Shown here: in pieces, positions 31,529 to 40,915 of the stretch
How positions within the stretch are numbered: position 1 is the first letter of the stretch
Layout of the letters: each line of letters opens with the position of its first letter
NCBI RefSeq assembly: GCF_019331695.1
Contig: NZ_JAHBBI010000004.1
Span: 1-64,000 of the forward strand
Length of the DNA stretch: 64,000 nt
DNA from: Bifidobacterium pluvialisilvae
GTDB taxonomy: Bacteria; Actinomycetota; Actinomycetes; Actinomycetales; Bifidobacteriaceae
Reading direction: 5' to 3'
Translations under genes and position numbers: made by a program
Notes under the pieces: generated by a model
The model's input: only the letters and a program-made list of their open reading frames with translations
What the model was told of the DNA's origin: nothing
Database searches by the model: none

Positions 31529-31747
31529 ATGGCAAAAGACGGTGTGATTGAAGTAGAAGGTCGTGTTGTCGAAGCATTGCCGAACGCAATGTTCCGTGTC
31601 GAACTGGAAAACAAGCACATCGTTCTGGCGACCATCTCCGGAAAGATGCGTAAGAACTACATTCGCATCCTCCCGCAGGATCGCGTCGTGCTCGAGATGA
31701 GCCCGTACGATCTCAACCGAGGCCGCATTACCTACCGTTACAAGTAA
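31529..31747 (+). CDS. infA: Translation initiation factor IF-1
   Basis: IF-1 (72 aa) is an S1-fold protein that occupies the A site during initiation. The sequence begins [20 protein letters not shown] and includes [20 protein letters not shown] and the C-terminal [15 protein letters not shown]. The in-frame region upstream to 31448 derives from the terminator and leader, so ATG 31529 (GGGAGC upstream) is used. It heads the infA-rpmJ-rpsM-rpsK-rpoA-rplQ block. Confidence 0.97.
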   Translation: MAKDGVIEVEGRVVEALPNAMFRVELENKHIVLATISGKMRKNYIRILPQDRVVLEMSPYDLNRGRITYRYK

Positions 31748-31757
31748 AAGGAAAACC

Positions 31758-31871
31758 ATGAAGGTCAGCCCCAGTGTGAAGAAGATCTGCGACAAGTGCC
31801 GCGTGATCCGTCGTCACGGCCGCGTCATGGTGATCTGCGAGAACCCGCGCCACAAGCAGCGTCAGGGCTGA
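31758..31871 (+). CDS. rpmJ: 50S ribosomal protein L36
   Basis: L36 (37 aa) is the smallest ribosomal protein and a zinc-ribbon structural element of the 50S subunit. It reads [20 protein letters not shown] and then [17 protein letters not shown], with zinc ligands C-x2-C, C and H. This is the zinc-containing form. It lies 10 nt after infA behind AAAAGGAAAA. Confidence 0.95.
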   Translation: MKVSPSVKKICDKCRVIRRHGRVMVICENPRHKQRQG

Positions 31872-32015
31872 AGCAGACCCCAGCGGCAATTATCATCAGA
31901 CGCTGAATCACAGTGTTCGCATCACCACGTGCGGCATTGAACCCCAGGTGCGGAGGCCTGGGCCGTGAACTCGGACGATTTGGCGTAAGACCTCCGATGA
32001 ACAGAAGGAATCGCA

Positions 32016-32390
32016 ATGGCACGTCTTGCCGGAGTCGACATCCCCAATGAGAAGCGCATCGAGATCGCCCTCACCTACATCTTCGGTGTTGGTCGTACTC
32101 GTGCCAAGGAAACGCTCGCAGCGACCGGTATCAATCCGGACACCCGCGTCAAGGATCTCTCCGATGAGCAGCTGATCACGCTGCGTGATTACCTCGAGGG
32201 TAACTACAAGATCGAGGGTGATCTCCGCCGTGAGGTGGATGCGGATATCCGCCGTAAGATCCAGATCAACTGCTACCAGGGTATGCGTCACCGCAGGCAT
32301 CTGCCTGTCCGTGGCCAGCGTACCAAGACCAATGCCCGTACCCGCAAGGGTCCGAAGCGCACGGTCGCCGGTAAGAAGAAGGCCGCCTGA
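32016..32390 (+). CDS. rpsM: 30S ribosomal protein S13
   Basis: S13 (124 aa) is a head protein contacting the P-site tRNA and bridging to L5. Conserved segments are [40 protein letters not shown] and [16 protein letters not shown]-like residues near the basic C-terminus. AGAAGGA precedes the ATG. The 144-nt gap after rpmJ holds no further gene. Confidence 0.97.
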   Translation: MARLAGVDIPNEKRIEIALTYIFGVGRTRAKETLAATGINPDTRVKDLSDEQLITLRDYLEGNYKIEGDLRREVDADIRRKIQINCYQGMRHRRHLPVRGQRTKTNARTRKGPKRTVAGKKKAA

Positions 32391-32476
32391 TATCCAGGCG
32401 CCCGCTCAGGCCACGAGGCGTTCGCCCTCATCGCCTGACATAGCAAACAATTCGTATAACTAGGAAACGAGGATCC

Positions 32477-32875
32477 ATGGCAGCTGCGAAGCAGGCCACG
32501 CGCAAGCCCCGTCGTAGGGACCGTAAGTCGGTTCCCGTCGGACAGGCGCACATCAAGTCCACATTCAACAACACGATCATCTCGATCACCGATCCGTCCG
32601 GAGCCGTCGTCTCCTGGGCCTCCGGTGGCGATGTCGGCTTCAAGGGCTCCCGTAAGTCTACGCCGTACGCCGCTGGCATGGCCGCCGAGGCCGCCGCTCG
32701 TAAGGCTATGGAACACGGCGTCAAGAAGGTCGACGTGTTCGTCAAGGGCCCGGGTTCCGGTCGTGAAACCGCCATCCGCTCCCTGCAGTCCGCAGGCCTT
32801 GAGGTCGGTTCCATCTCCGACGTCACCCCGCAGGCTCATAACGGCGTTCGTCCTCCGAAGCGCCGCCGCGTCTGA
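32477..32875 (+). CDS. rpsK: 30S ribosomal protein S11
   Basis: S11 (132 aa) is part of the platform near the E site. Hallmarks are [60 protein letters not shown] and the C-terminal [18 protein letters not shown]. No rpsD follows, unlike in many bacteria; the next gene is rpoA. Confidence 0.97.
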   Translation: MAAAKQATRKPRRRDRKSVPVGQAHIKSTFNNTIISITDPSGAVVSWASGGDVGFKGSRKSTPYAAGMAAEAAARKAMEHGVKKVDVFVKGPGSGRETAIRSLQSAGLEVGSISDVTPQAHNGVRPPKRRRV

Positions 32876-32956
32876 AGCACTGACCTACAGAATTCATCAT
32901 CCAACCCGCGAAAACCGACGAGTGCACGGTCGGTTTGAGCTGAAAGGATAGTACAA

Positions 32957-33955
32957 GTGCTTATTGCACAGCGTCCGACCCTGACTGAGGAAGTCCTCAA
33001 TCCCCAGCGTTCCCGCTTTACCATTGAGCCGCTGGAGCCTGGTTTTGGCTACACGCTCGGTAATTCGCTGCGCCGCACGCTGCTGAGCTCCATCCCTGGA
33101 GCCGCAGTGACTTCGGTCCGCATCTCCGGCGCCCTGCACGAGTTCACCACTCTGCCGGGTGTCAAGGAGGACGTCACCGAGATTCTTCTGAACATCAAGG
33201 GTATCGTTCTTACCAGCGAATATGACGAGCCTGTCGTCATGTACCTGCGCAAGAGCGGCGAAGGCGAGGCCACCGCCGGAGACATCACTCCGCCGGCCGG
33301 CGTCGTCATCTCCAACCCGGATCTTCACATCGCCACCCTCGCCGAGGACGGCGAGCTGGAGATCGAGTTCACCGTCGAGCGTGGCCGCGGTTACGTTCCT
33401 GCACAGATGAACAAGCAGGATACGGGCGAGATCGGTCGCATTCCGGTGGATTCCATCTACTCTCCGGTGCTCAAGGTGAGCTACAAGGTCGAGGCTACTC
33501 GTGTCGAGCAGCGCACCGACTTCGACAAGCTCATCCTCGACGTGGAGACCAAGCCGGCTATTTCCCCGCGCGACGCCGTGGCGTCCGCAGGCTCCACCCT
33601 TGTCGAGCTGTTCGGCCTGTGCCGCGAGCTCAACAACCAGGCGGAGGGCATCGAGGTCGGCCCGGTTCCGGTAGTGGAGGAAACCAACCCCGAGATGGCG
33701 GTCCCGATCGAGGACCTCAACCTGACGCAGCGTTCTTACAACTGCCTCAAGCGCGAGGGCATCCACACGATCGGCGAGCTGGTCTCCCACACGGAGCAGG
33801 ACCTGCTCGACATCCGCAATTTCGGTATGAAGTCCATCGACGAGGTCAAGGAAAAGCTGCAGACCCTCGGGCTGTCGCTGAAGGCCTCCCCGCTGGGCCT
33901 CGACAACATCAATCTCGAAGGAGGCACGTTCTTCTCTCCCGAAGACGAAGCCTGA
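32957..33955 (+). CDS. rpoA: DNA-directed RNA polymerase subunit alpha
   Basis: The alpha subunit (332 aa) dimerises to nucleate RNA polymerase assembly. The N-terminal domain includes [20 protein letters not shown] and [18 protein letters not shown]. The C-terminal domain, which contacts UP elements and activators, is seen as [40 protein letters not shown] and [18 protein letters not shown]. The start is GTG 32957 behind AAAGGA. Confidence 0.97.
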   Translation: MLIAQRPTLTEEVLNPQRSRFTIEPLEPGFGYTLGNSLRRTLLSSIPGAAVTSVRISGALHEFTTLPGVKEDVTEILLNIKGIVLTSEYDEPVVMYLRKSGEGEATAGDITPPAGVVISNPDLHIATLAEDGELEIEFTVERGRGYVPAQMNKQDTGEIGRIPVDSIYSPVLKVSYKVEATRVEQRTDFDKLILDVETKPAISPRDAVASAGSTLVELFGLCRELNNQAEGIEVGPVPVVEETNPEMAVPIEDLNLTQRSYNCLKREGIHTIGELVSHTEQDLLDIRNFGMKSIDEVKEKLQTLGLSLKASPLGLDNINLEGGTFFSPEDEA

Positions 33956-34071
33956 CGGCTGAACGTCTTTCGGAGGGGAAGAGCGTCTTCCTCGAACAAA
34001 CGCCGTTTCGTGCCGCACAGACGTTTGGGCATATGCCCTCCTGGCGGCATGGAACATAAGGAGTAACTACA

Positions 34072-34596
34072 ATGCCTACACCCAAGAAGGGCCCGCGCCT
34101 GGCTTCCAGCCCCGCTCATGAGCGCCTGATGCTCGCCAACATGGCGACCAGCCTCTTCCAGCACGGCCGCATCACCACCACGCTGCCCAAGGCCAAGCGC
34201 CTTCGTCCGCTCGCCGAGCGTCTCATCACGTTCGCCAAGCGTGGCGACCTGCATTCCCGTCGTCGCGTGATGCGCGTCATCCGCAACAAGAGCGTCGTGC
34301 ACGCCCTGTTCACCGACATCGCCGAGATGATGGAGCAGCGTGAGGGTGGCTACACCCGCATCGTCAAGATTGGTGCCCGCCGTGGCGACAACACGCCGCA
34401 GGCCGTCATCGAGCTCGTCACCGAGCCGCTGAGCGCCAAGAAGGCCACCGTCGCCGAGGCTGAGGCCGCCACCAAGGTCGCCGCCGACAAGGAAGCCGAA
34501 GAGGCTCCTAAGGCCGAGGCCACCGAGGCCGAAGCTCCGGCCACCGAAGCCACCGAGGCTCCGGCCGAGGCTGCCGCCGAGGAGAAGGCCGAGTGA
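34072..34596 (+). CDS. rplQ: 50S ribosomal protein L17
   Basis: L17 (174 aa) sits near the tunnel exit. The core begins [20 protein letters not shown] and has [20 protein letters not shown] and [20 protein letters not shown]. The last ~55 residues are an Ala/Glu/Thr-rich acidic extension found in actinobacterial L17. It follows rpoA as usual and ends at a hairpin terminator. Confidence 0.97.
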   Translation: MPTPKKGPRLASSPAHERLMLANMATSLFQHGRITTTLPKAKRLRPLAERLITFAKRGDLHSRRRVMRVIRNKSVVHALFTDIAEMMEQREGGYTRIVKIGARRGDNTPQAVIELVTEPLSAKKATVAEAEAATKVAADKEAEEAPKAEATEAEAPATEATEAPAEAAAEEKAE

Positions 34597-34636
34597 ATCT
34601 GACCCACGTCAGATGATCCGGTTTCAATACCGCTGG

Positions 34637-34668
34637 AGGTCCGAGATCGCAAGGTCTCGGACCTCTTC
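34637..34668 (+). terminator. Terminator after rplQ
   Basis: AGGTCCGAGA at 34637-34646 pairs with TCTCGGACCT at 34655-34664, followed by CTTCGTAT. The T tract is weak, but the position at the end of the alpha operon supports the call. Confidence 0.65.
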
Positions 34669-34687
34669 GTATATGCAGGCCTATCCA

Positions 34688-34736
34688 ATCGTCAAACCGT
34701 AAAGTCGTCAAACCGTAAAATCGTCAAAACCGTAAA
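34688..34736. repeat. Three tandem CGTCAAACCGTAAA-like units
   Basis: About 14-16-bp units (CGTCAAACCGTAAAG, CGTCAAACCGTAAAA, CGTCAAAACCGTAAAG) lie immediately before the third GTGGGTCT core element. Confidence 0.7.
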
Positions 34737-34797
34737 GTGGGTCTCATCGATTATGAGGGAGGACTTGGTGACGTCTCCATGTATGTCCTAGACCCAC
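34737..34797. repeat. GTGGGTCT-N45-AGACCCAC core element, copy 3 (upstream of truA)
   Basis: GTGGGTCT at 34737-34744 and AGACCCAC at 34790-34797 are separated by exactly 45 nt, as in the two array arms 15 and 18 kb away. The inner sequence shares an ATGAGG word at a similar offset. Here it stands alone, without array units around it. Confidence 0.75.
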
Positions 34798-34854
34798 AAA
34801 CCTCGTTATGAACGATTTGACTCGCCAAGTAGGACGTATGGCAAAGTAGTACGT

Positions 34855-35823
34855 ATGCGTTTGAGGATTGACTTGGGATATGACGGCGGCGGATTCTACG
34901 GATGGGCCCGCCAACCGCAGTTGCGCACCGTGCAAGGGGAGATCGAACAGGCCATCCGCACCGTGCTGCATCTGAACCGGGGGAGCAGGCGGAATCGCCC
35001 GTCCGACTCCGTCGCGGGCGATGACGTTGCCAACGAGGCCGCCAACAATGCCGACGCAACATCCACCGACATCCGTCTCGTCGTCGCCGGACGCACCGAC
35101 ACCGGCGTGCACGCGCTCCACCAGGTCTGCCATCTCGACATCGACGAACGGCTGCTCGCACGATGCGTCGGCCACATGAACGTCACCCCCGTCGTGGCAT
35201 TGGAACGACGACTCCAACGGGTCCTTCCCGACGACATCGCCATCCATCGCATCAGCGAGGCCCCCGAAGGATTCGATGCGCGCTTCTCCGCGTTGGAACG
35301 CACGTACGTGTACCGCGTCTGCGACAACGAACGCTTCGTCGACCCGAGGACCCGCGGATTCGTCGTCGCCATCGACGAACGGCTCAACGTCGACGCCATG
35401 AACGAAGCCGCCGCCCTGACCATCGGACTGCACGACTTCGGCTCGTTCGCCACGCCGAATCCGGGAGGGACCACCATCCGCGAGGTCAAATACGCACGAT
35501 GGGAGCGGGCGGATCCGCGGACGCCGTTGCACGGCGCGTACGGCGAGCCGGTACCGTATGCGGAGTCCGGGTTGCTGTGCTTCACCATCGTGGCCGACGC
35601 ATTCGCCCGCAACATGGTCCGGTCGTTGGTCAACGGCTGCCTGCAGGTCGGCCGCGGGAGGAAGACCGTCGCATGGTTCGCCGAAAAGATGGCCGAACCC
35701 AAGCGGGAGGGCTCCACCGGACCGGCCGCCGCAAAGGGACTCACCCTCGAATACGTGGCCTACCCGCCCGACGACCAACTCGCCGCCCGGGCGCAGGCCA
35801 TTCGCGCGGTGCGCACGCTGTAG
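34855..35823 (+). CDS. truA: tRNA pseudouridine(38-40) synthase TruA
   Basis: TruA (322 aa) makes pseudouridine at positions 38-40 of the tRNA anticodon arm. The catalytic Asp lies in AGRTDTGVHALHQV. Other family parts are LRIDLGYDGGGFYGWARQPQ, FDARFSALERTYVYRV, HDFGSFATPNPGGTTIREV and the C-terminal FARNMVRSLVNGCLQVGRG. A polar insertion after residue 40 (NRGSRRNRPSDSVAGDD region) makes it longer than E. coli TruA. It follows rplQ after a repeat-bearing spacer. Confidence 0.95.
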   Translation: MRLRIDLGYDGGGFYGWARQPQLRTVQGEIEQAIRTVLHLNRGSRRNRPSDSVAGDDVANEAANNADATSTDIRLVVAGRTDTGVHALHQVCHLDIDERLLARCVGHMNVTPVVALERRLQRVLPDDIAIHRISEAPEGFDARFSALERTYVYRVCDNERFVDPRTRGFVVAIDERLNVDAMNEAAALTIGLHDFGSFATPNPGGTTIREVKYARWERADPRTPLHGAYGEPVPYAESGLLCFTIVADAFARNMVRSLVNGCLQVGRGRKTVAWFAEKMAEPKREGSTGPAAAKGLTLEYVAYPPDDQLAARAQAIRAVRTL

Positions 35824-36074
35824 CCGGCCGCCCACCGCACCTCGCCGCCATCCACTGCCAGCCGCCAGCAGCCACGCTCTTCATCCCCACGAAGCATACT
35901 CGAAACATTGCGATGAGGGTTTCGTTAACGACCGGCGTCTACGGTTATGTACCAGTGCGCGGACGTCGTTCCCGTCCATTCCTCCCGGGGAATTCCGGCG
36001 CGGGACGGACGCCATGGACGTTAGGAACGTCTGGAACGCCGCGTCCGCAGGATTCGTGGGAAAAGGAGTGATCA

Positions 36075-38258
36075 GTGATTCAGTCGTTGGCACAGAAAGT
36101 GGCTTCGGAGCTCGTCGACCGTCGGGATGCCATCAACCGTGAGCTCAGCCGCAACGGAGTACGGTTCGGCATCTACAAGAACGGCCAGTACCACGACCAG
36201 CTCTTCCCCTATGATCCGATTCCCCGCGTCATCGAATCCGATGACTTCGACATGCTCGAACTCGGACTCAAGCAGCGCGTCGACGCGCTGAACGCCTACC
36301 TGCGCGACATCTACTCCGACAAGCGCATCATCCAGGACGGCGTCATCCCCGAGGAATACGTGTACACGTCGTCCGGATACTTCCCGCAGGTCAACGGCGT
36401 GACGCCCCCCGGCGGCGTATTCGCCCACATCGCCGGCGAGGACCTCGTCCAGGGCGAGGACGGCCGCTGGTGGGTGCTCGAGGACAACCTGCGTATCCCC
36501 TCCGGCGCCAGCTACCCGCTGTTCGTGCGCGACATCGAACGTCGCATCTCGCCTCGCCTGTTCCGCGACGTGCGTGTGCGCGACAACCGCGCCTACCCGA
36601 TGCTGCTGCGCCGCTCCATGGACTTCGTCTCCACCGAGGGCATCGCCGTCGTGCTCACGCCCGGCCGGTTCAACTCCGCGTTCTTCGAGCACGCGTACCT
36701 GGCCGAGAAGACCGGTGCCATCCTTGCGTTCCCCGAGGATCTGGAAGTCGAGCACGACCAGCTGTACTTCATCGACTACTCCGGCAACAAGCATCGCGTC
36801 GGCGTCGTCTACCGCCGTCTCTCCGACGAATACCTCGATCCGTTCGCCTTCAACGCCGACTCCGTGATCGGCGTGCCCGGACTGCTCGGCGCCTACCGCG
36901 CCGGCAACGTGGCCATCATGAACGCGCCCGGCAACGGCGCGGCCGACGACAAGGCCATCTACTACTTCGTGCCGGCCATGATCCAGTACTATCTGCACGA
37001 GGACCCGATCCTGCACAACGCGCCCACGTACATGCCGATGTTCGACCAGGACCGCAAGACCGTGCTCGACCGTCTCGGCGAACTCGTCATCAAGGACGTG
37101 GCCGAGGCCGGCGGCTACGGCGTCGTGTTCGGCTCGTCGCTCGACGCACGCCAGCGCGAGGAGCTCGCCGACAAGATCAAGGCCGAGCCGCGCCGCTTCA
37201 TCGCCCAGGAGGTCATCCAGTTCCGCGACATCGACGTGGTCGACCCGGCCACCGGCAAGCACGAGCCGCGCAAGGCCGACCTGCGTGCGTTCGTCGTCAC
37301 CGGTTCCGACACGCGCGTCTGGTATTCCGGTCTGACCCGCTACTCGTCCGTGCCCGGCCAGATGATCGTCAACTCGTCGCAGGGCGGCGGATTCAAGGAC
37401 ACGTGGGTGCTGGCCGACAAGGGCACCACGCTCAAGGACATGTACGACGAGTTCAAGCACGAGAAGATCTCCATCGCCACGCAGACCCAGCGCCACTCCC
37501 TCTCGCTGCTCACCGCCACCAAGGCCGAGGACCTCTACTGGCTGGGACGCTACACCGAACGCGTGTTCACCACGCTCACCCGGTTCTTCCCGTTCTACGA
37601 CCATGTGATGGACACCGACGTGGACGCGTTCCGCCCCTTCGCCCGCGCCCTCGACCTGCCTGAGGACTTCGAGGACTTCGACGCGTTCATCCACAGCTTC
37701 CTCTACGACGCCGCCAACCCGAACTCCGTGCGTTCGGCCATGGACTGCGCGTTCAACAACGCCGTCGTACTGCGTCCGGAGCTCAGCTCCCGCGTGCTGC
37801 AGTACGTGGAGCTGGCGTTGAGCAGCATCGCCGACGGCTCCGAACGCGCATCCGCCGCCGAGGACATCTACGACCAGCGCGACGTCACCGACTACATGCT
37901 CGCGTTCTGGGGCGCCATCGAGAACTCCGTCGTCGACCAGACGCTCAAGTCGTTCCTCTTCGTGGGCAAATACCTCGAACGACTCGACCTCTACACGCGT
38001 CTGCACGCCGACGCCGCAGACCTCAAACCCGCCCTGCGCAAGCTCGTCGACTACGCCGTCACGCTCGACGGCCTGCCCGTGCCGCAGTGCTTCGTCTCCG
38101 GCACCCGCTGGCTCATCGGCCAACTGCCCAGCCGCGGCTACGATGACCTCGCCGCAACGCTCACGAAGTTCCAGGACGGCTTCTCCGACCACGTCATCGC
38201 GGAGACGCTGAAGCCGCTCGCCTCCATCAGCACGATGAACCTCGCCCGTCGGGCGTAG
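36075..38258 (+). CDS. Fused circularly permuted ATP-grasp / alpha-E protein
   Basis: This 727-aa protein joins two conserved but uncharacterised domains. Residues ~1-470 are the circularly permuted ATP-grasp of the COG2308/DUF404-407 type: NELSRNGVRFG-like start, YTSSGYFPQVNGVTPPGGVF, WVLEDNLRIPSGASYPLFVR, LVIKDVAEAGGYGVVFG and RADLRAFVVTG-like core. Residues ~475-727 are the alpha-E (COG2307) helical domain, starting with LLTATKAEDLYWLGRYTERV. In many bacteria these are separate adjacent genes. Comparative work predicts peptide amide-bond formation for such ATP-grasps. GTG 36075 has AAGGAG 6 nt upstream. It is followed by a transglutaminase-like gene, the usual partner. Confidence 0.85.
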   Translation: MIQSLAQKVASELVDRRDAINRELSRNGVRFGIYKNGQYHDQLFPYDPIPRVIESDDFDMLELGLKQRVDALNAYLRDIYSDKRIIQDGVIPEEYVYTSSGYFPQVNGVTPPGGVFAHIAGEDLVQGEDGRWWVLEDNLRIPSGASYPLFVRDIERRISPRLFRDVRVRDNRAYPMLLRRSMDFVSTEGIAVVLTPGRFNSAFFEHAYLAEKTGAILAFPEDLEVEHDQLYFIDYSGNKHRVGVVYRRLSDEYLDPFAFNADSVIGVPGLLGAYRAGNVAIMNAPGNGAADDKAIYYFVPAMIQYYLHEDPILHNAPTYMPMFDQDRKTVLDRLGELVIKDVAEAGGYGVVFGSSLDARQREELADKIKAEPRRFIAQEVIQFRDIDVVDPATGKHEPRKADLRAFVVTGSDTRVWYSGLTRYSSVPGQMIVNSSQGGGFKDTWVLADKGTTLKDMYDEFKHEKISIATQTQRHSLSLLTATKAEDLYWLGRYTERVFTTLTRFFPFYDHVMDTDVDAFRPFARALDLPEDFEDFDAFIHSFLYDAANPNSVRSAMDCAFNNAVVLRPELSSRVLQYVELALSSIADGSERASAAEDIYDQRDVTDYMLAFWGAIENSVVDQTLKSFLFVGKYLERLDLYTRLHADAADLKPALRKLVDYAVTLDGLPVPQCFVSGTRWLIGQLPSRGYDDLAATLTKFQDGFSDHVIAETLKPLASISTMNLARRA

Positions 38259-38288
38259 GCCATAGGGCGCAGGCCGCAGAAACCACCC

Positions 38289-38342
38289 CGTCCGCATGCC
38301 CCGTCCCGTATCCATACCGGATGACGGACGGACATGCGGACG
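38289..38342. repeat. Inverted repeat between the ATP-grasp and transglutaminase genes
   Basis: CGTCCGCATG at 38289-38298 and CATGCGGACG at 38333-38342 flank a 34-nt GC-rich loop. It may be an intercistronic hairpin; no T-run follows. Confidence 0.45.
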
Positions 38343-38446
38343 AATCGCGTTTCCCCGACGGCCACGGTAGAATACCGTATGATTCGCGTAAAGGTTTTCG
38401 CAGGACCGTCCCGCGTTGGAACGATGCCGAAAAGGAGCTGAAGCCG

Positions 38447-39253
38447 TTGAAGAAACTGTACTTTGATTACGAGATGAGGCTGGATTTCAGCTCGCCCGTA
38501 ACCGATCACCGTTTCCAGCTCAGATGCATCCCCGCCACGGGGCCGCGACAGCAGGTCATCGACACCAAGGTCGTCATCGACCCGTTCGTCGAGGCCAGTC
38601 AGTCCATCGACTCGTTCGACTCCGTCGTCATGACCGGATACCTCCCCGAACCGCACACGCACTTCGGATACAAGGTCACGGGCATCGCGTTCGTCGACAA
38701 CGCCAACATCAAATCCGAGATATACAAGCCGCTGTATCGTTTCGACTCCGCGCTCACCATCCCCGGCCCGGCCGTCAAGGCGCTGACCGCACGGTGCGCC
38801 GACCGCTTGCGGCACGAACGCAACACCGGTTCGCCGGTCGCCGTGGCCACCGTCATCATGGACGAGGTCTACAAATCGTTCGTCTACACGCCGAAGTCGA
38901 CCACCATCTACACCACCGCCGAGGAGGCGCTCGCCCAAGGCAAGGGCGTATGCCAGGACTATGCGCACGTGATGCTGTCCGTATGCCGTCATCTCGGCCT
39001 GACCGCGCGCTACATCGCCGGCCTGCTGGGCGGCGAGGGCGCCACGCACGCATGGATCGAGGTATATCACAAGGACCGTTGGATCGGCCTCGACCCCACG
39101 CACAACCGGCTCGTCGACGACAACTACATCACCATCGCCCACGGACGCGACTATCGCGACTGCATGCTCGACATCGGCGTGTTCTCCGGCAACGATGTCA
39201 AGCAGACGCAGTGGGTCAACGCCTCCGTGCATGAGAAAAAGCCCGAGGAGTAA
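38447..39253 (+). CDS. Transglutaminase-like family protein
   Basis: This 268-aa cytosolic protein (from TTG 38447, AGGAG 9 nt upstream; the frame is open to ATG 38321) has the COG1305 transglutaminase core. The catalytic Cys is in AQGKGVCQDYAHVMLSVCRH, the His in GGEGATHAWIEVYHKDRWIG and the Asp in LDPTHNRLVDDNYITIAHGR. The N-terminal beta domain (YFDYEMRLDFSSPVTDHRFQ) is the bacterial transglutaminase N-domain. Members next to ATP-grasp/alpha-E genes are predicted peptidases or peptide ligases. The start is the main uncertainty. Confidence 0.85.
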   Translation: MKKLYFDYEMRLDFSSPVTDHRFQLRCIPATGPRQQVIDTKVVIDPFVEASQSIDSFDSVVMTGYLPEPHTHFGYKVTGIAFVDNANIKSEIYKPLYRFDSALTIPGPAVKALTARCADRLRHERNTGSPVAVATVIMDEVYKSFVYTPKSTTIYTTAEEALAQGKGVCQDYAHVMLSVCRHLGLTARYIAGLLGGEGATHAWIEVYHKDRWIGLDPTHNRLVDDNYITIAHGRDYRDCMLDIGVFSGNDVKQTQWVNASVHEKKPEE

Positions 39254-39371
39254 ATAGGACGACACGATTTCTGCCGATGATTTTGCATTGTCCGCAAAAC
39301 GTGGCATACTATTCAAGTTGTCTTTTCAACAAGGGACCGTTGCATGACGGTTCGTTGATATGACGACGAAT

Positions 39372-39457
39372 GGATAAGTGTCCGAGCGGTCTAAGGAGCA
39401 CGCCTCGAAAGCGTGTGAGGGCAACCCCCTCCGCGAGTTCGAATCTCGCCTTATCCG
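39372..39457 (+). tRNA. tRNA-Ser (anticodon CGA)
   Basis: The acceptor stem GGATAAG (39372-39378) pairs with CTTATCC (39450-39456), with discriminator G. The anticodon loop CTCGAAA gives CGA, decoding UCG. A long variable arm (TGAGGGCAACCCCCTCCGC) and the T-loop GTTCGAATC fit a class II tRNA. CCA is not encoded directly after the discriminator. Confidence 0.95.
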
Positions 39458-39462
39458 CCCAT

Positions 39463-39496
39463 GGGGATTCCGGTGGTTCGCCGGAATCCCTTTTTT
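39463..39496 (+). terminator. Terminator after tRNA-Ser
   Basis: A stem from GGGGATTCCGG and CCGGAATCCC, a 7-nt loop, then six T residues. Confidence 0.9.
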
Positions 39497-39499
39497 CAT

Positions 39500-39830
39500 A
39501 ACGAAACCGGCTGAAGGACGGCGTGGCTGAAGGACGAACGCGGAGAACATCGAATTTGCACCGTCGTCCATCGGAATTGCCGCATTCATGAAGGACGAGC
39601 GATGATTTTCGTCGAAAACCGTCGTGGTCCATCGTCCGGTACAGTGATGTCGTCGCAAAACCGCATGATTTCAACGTTTCTGAAATCACTTCGACTGATT
39701 TTTGAAGGACGACGGCGATAATCGCCGAAAAATCGCCGTCGTCCATCGGATATGGCGCGATTGTGGAGGACGACGGCGACTGTTGGGTGAAAAGAGGCCG
39801 TAATCCATGGGATATGTTGCCGGATATGCC
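39500..39830. repeat. Imperfect repeats with GGACGACGGCGAT palindromes
   Basis: Four diverged ~60-110-bp units share the pattern GAAGGACGA...CCGTCGTCCATCGGA. The clearest is 39704-39750, where GGACGACGGCGAT (39707-39719) and ATCGCCGTCGTCC (39732-39744) form a 13-bp perfect inverted repeat. Other units start near 39512, 39590 and 39768. Nothing coding is seen between the tRNA terminator and the 3' end of the minus-strand gene. Confidence 0.65.
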
Positions 39831-39832
39831 GA

Positions 39833-40837
39833 TTACTTGAGCAGAAGGGAGTCCTCGGCGGGGTAGCCGTCGGACAGGGCCTGGTCGATATGGCCGGCGA
39901 TCAGCGAGGACACGATTCGCATGCCGGGCTTCTGGGCGTCGGTGATGCCGGCGTCGGCGTTCGATGATGATTGCGTGGCCCCGGATGTGGCCGCGGATGC
40001 GGAACCGTCGGATTCCGCCGCTTCGGCATCGCCGCCGGAGAACGCGTCCAGCTGTTCGAGTGCGCAGTTCATCTCGACCACGGCGGTGGTGGGCGCGGAC
40101 AGTCCGGTGCCCGGGTCCGTGGCCTCGGCCGGATTCTTCGCGATGGCGTCGATGGAATAGATCTTCTGCCGCGGGTCCTTCTCCTGCTTGACCGCGGTGG
40201 CCAGAAGCTGTGCGTTGGTCTTGCGTTCGTTGCTCAGCGAGTAGAGACGGGAGTCCGCACCACGTTTGGCGGCGAGGATCTCGTAGGCGAATCCGGCGCG
40301 GTCCTCGGCCAGAGACATCGCGGCCAGGGCGTCGGCATCGAGTTTGAGACCGCTGTTGTCGTCGAGACGGGTGCCGGGGATGGCGACGATGTCGGCGATG
40401 CCGAGGTTGGAGGCCAATGATTCGGCGGCGTACGCGGCGTAGGCGCTGCGTACCGTGCCTTCGGAGAACCGCTGCGGGCAGTTCAGGGCGACCGTCGTCC
40501 AGTCGTTCTTGGCGCTCATCGCGGCCAGCAGTCGCGTCGACGACGGCATCGACGATTGGTAGATTGCATGGTTGCGGTATCCGGATTGCAGCGCCCGCTC
40601 GCAGGGGCCGAGCTCGGTGTCGTCGCCTCGTCCGGCGAGGCCAGGCAGCGCGTGCGCGGGAATCGAGAGGACGAGCATGCAGATGACGGCGGCCGTCGCG
40701 GCCAGGACCATGGCGGCGAACGACGATGCGCGGAAGCGGAGACGTCGCGAAGCGAGCGGAACGGAAGCGTACGGGCCATCCGTGGGAACACGCTTGGTGG
40801 GGGCCGTGGATTCGCCGTGGGCGCATAGTGTCTGCAT
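39833..40837 (-). CDS. Membrane-anchored or secreted protein of unknown function
   Basis: This 334-aa protein has a basic N-terminal region (~38 residues), one hydrophobic segment (FAAMVLAATAAVICMLVLSI, about residues 40-59) ending in AHA, which could be a signal-peptidase site, and a soluble extracytoplasmic part. Helical, Ala-rich sequence with few Cys (CERAL, NCPQR, NCALE) and a Ser/Ala-rich linker (SGGDAEAAESDGSASAATSG) near the end are visible. I do not recognise a family. It is divergent from nusA with 78 nt between start codons; no strong Shine-Dalgarno sequence is seen. Confidence 0.65.
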   Translation of the reverse strand: MQTLCAHGESTAPTKRVPTDGPYASVPLASRRLRFRASSFAAMVLAATAAVICMLVLSIPAHALPGLAGRGDDTELGPCERALQSGYRNHAIYQSSMPSSTRLLAAMSAKNDWTTVALNCPQRFSEGTVRSAYAAYAAESLASNLGIADIVAIPGTRLDDNSGLKLDADALAAMSLAEDRAGFAYEILAAKRGADSRLYSLSNERKTNAQLLATAVKQEKDPRQKIYSIDAIAKNPAEATDPGTGLSAPTTAVVEMNCALEQLDAFSGGDAEAAESDGSASAATSGATQSSSNADAGITDAQKPGMRIVSSLIAGHIDQALSDGYPAEDSLLLK

Positions 40838-40915
40838 GAATCGTTAGACTAGTAGCCGTTGCAGACCAGTGCGGGCAAGGTGCCCGCGTATAACTTCATA
40901 TGGGAGGTCTTGGGC

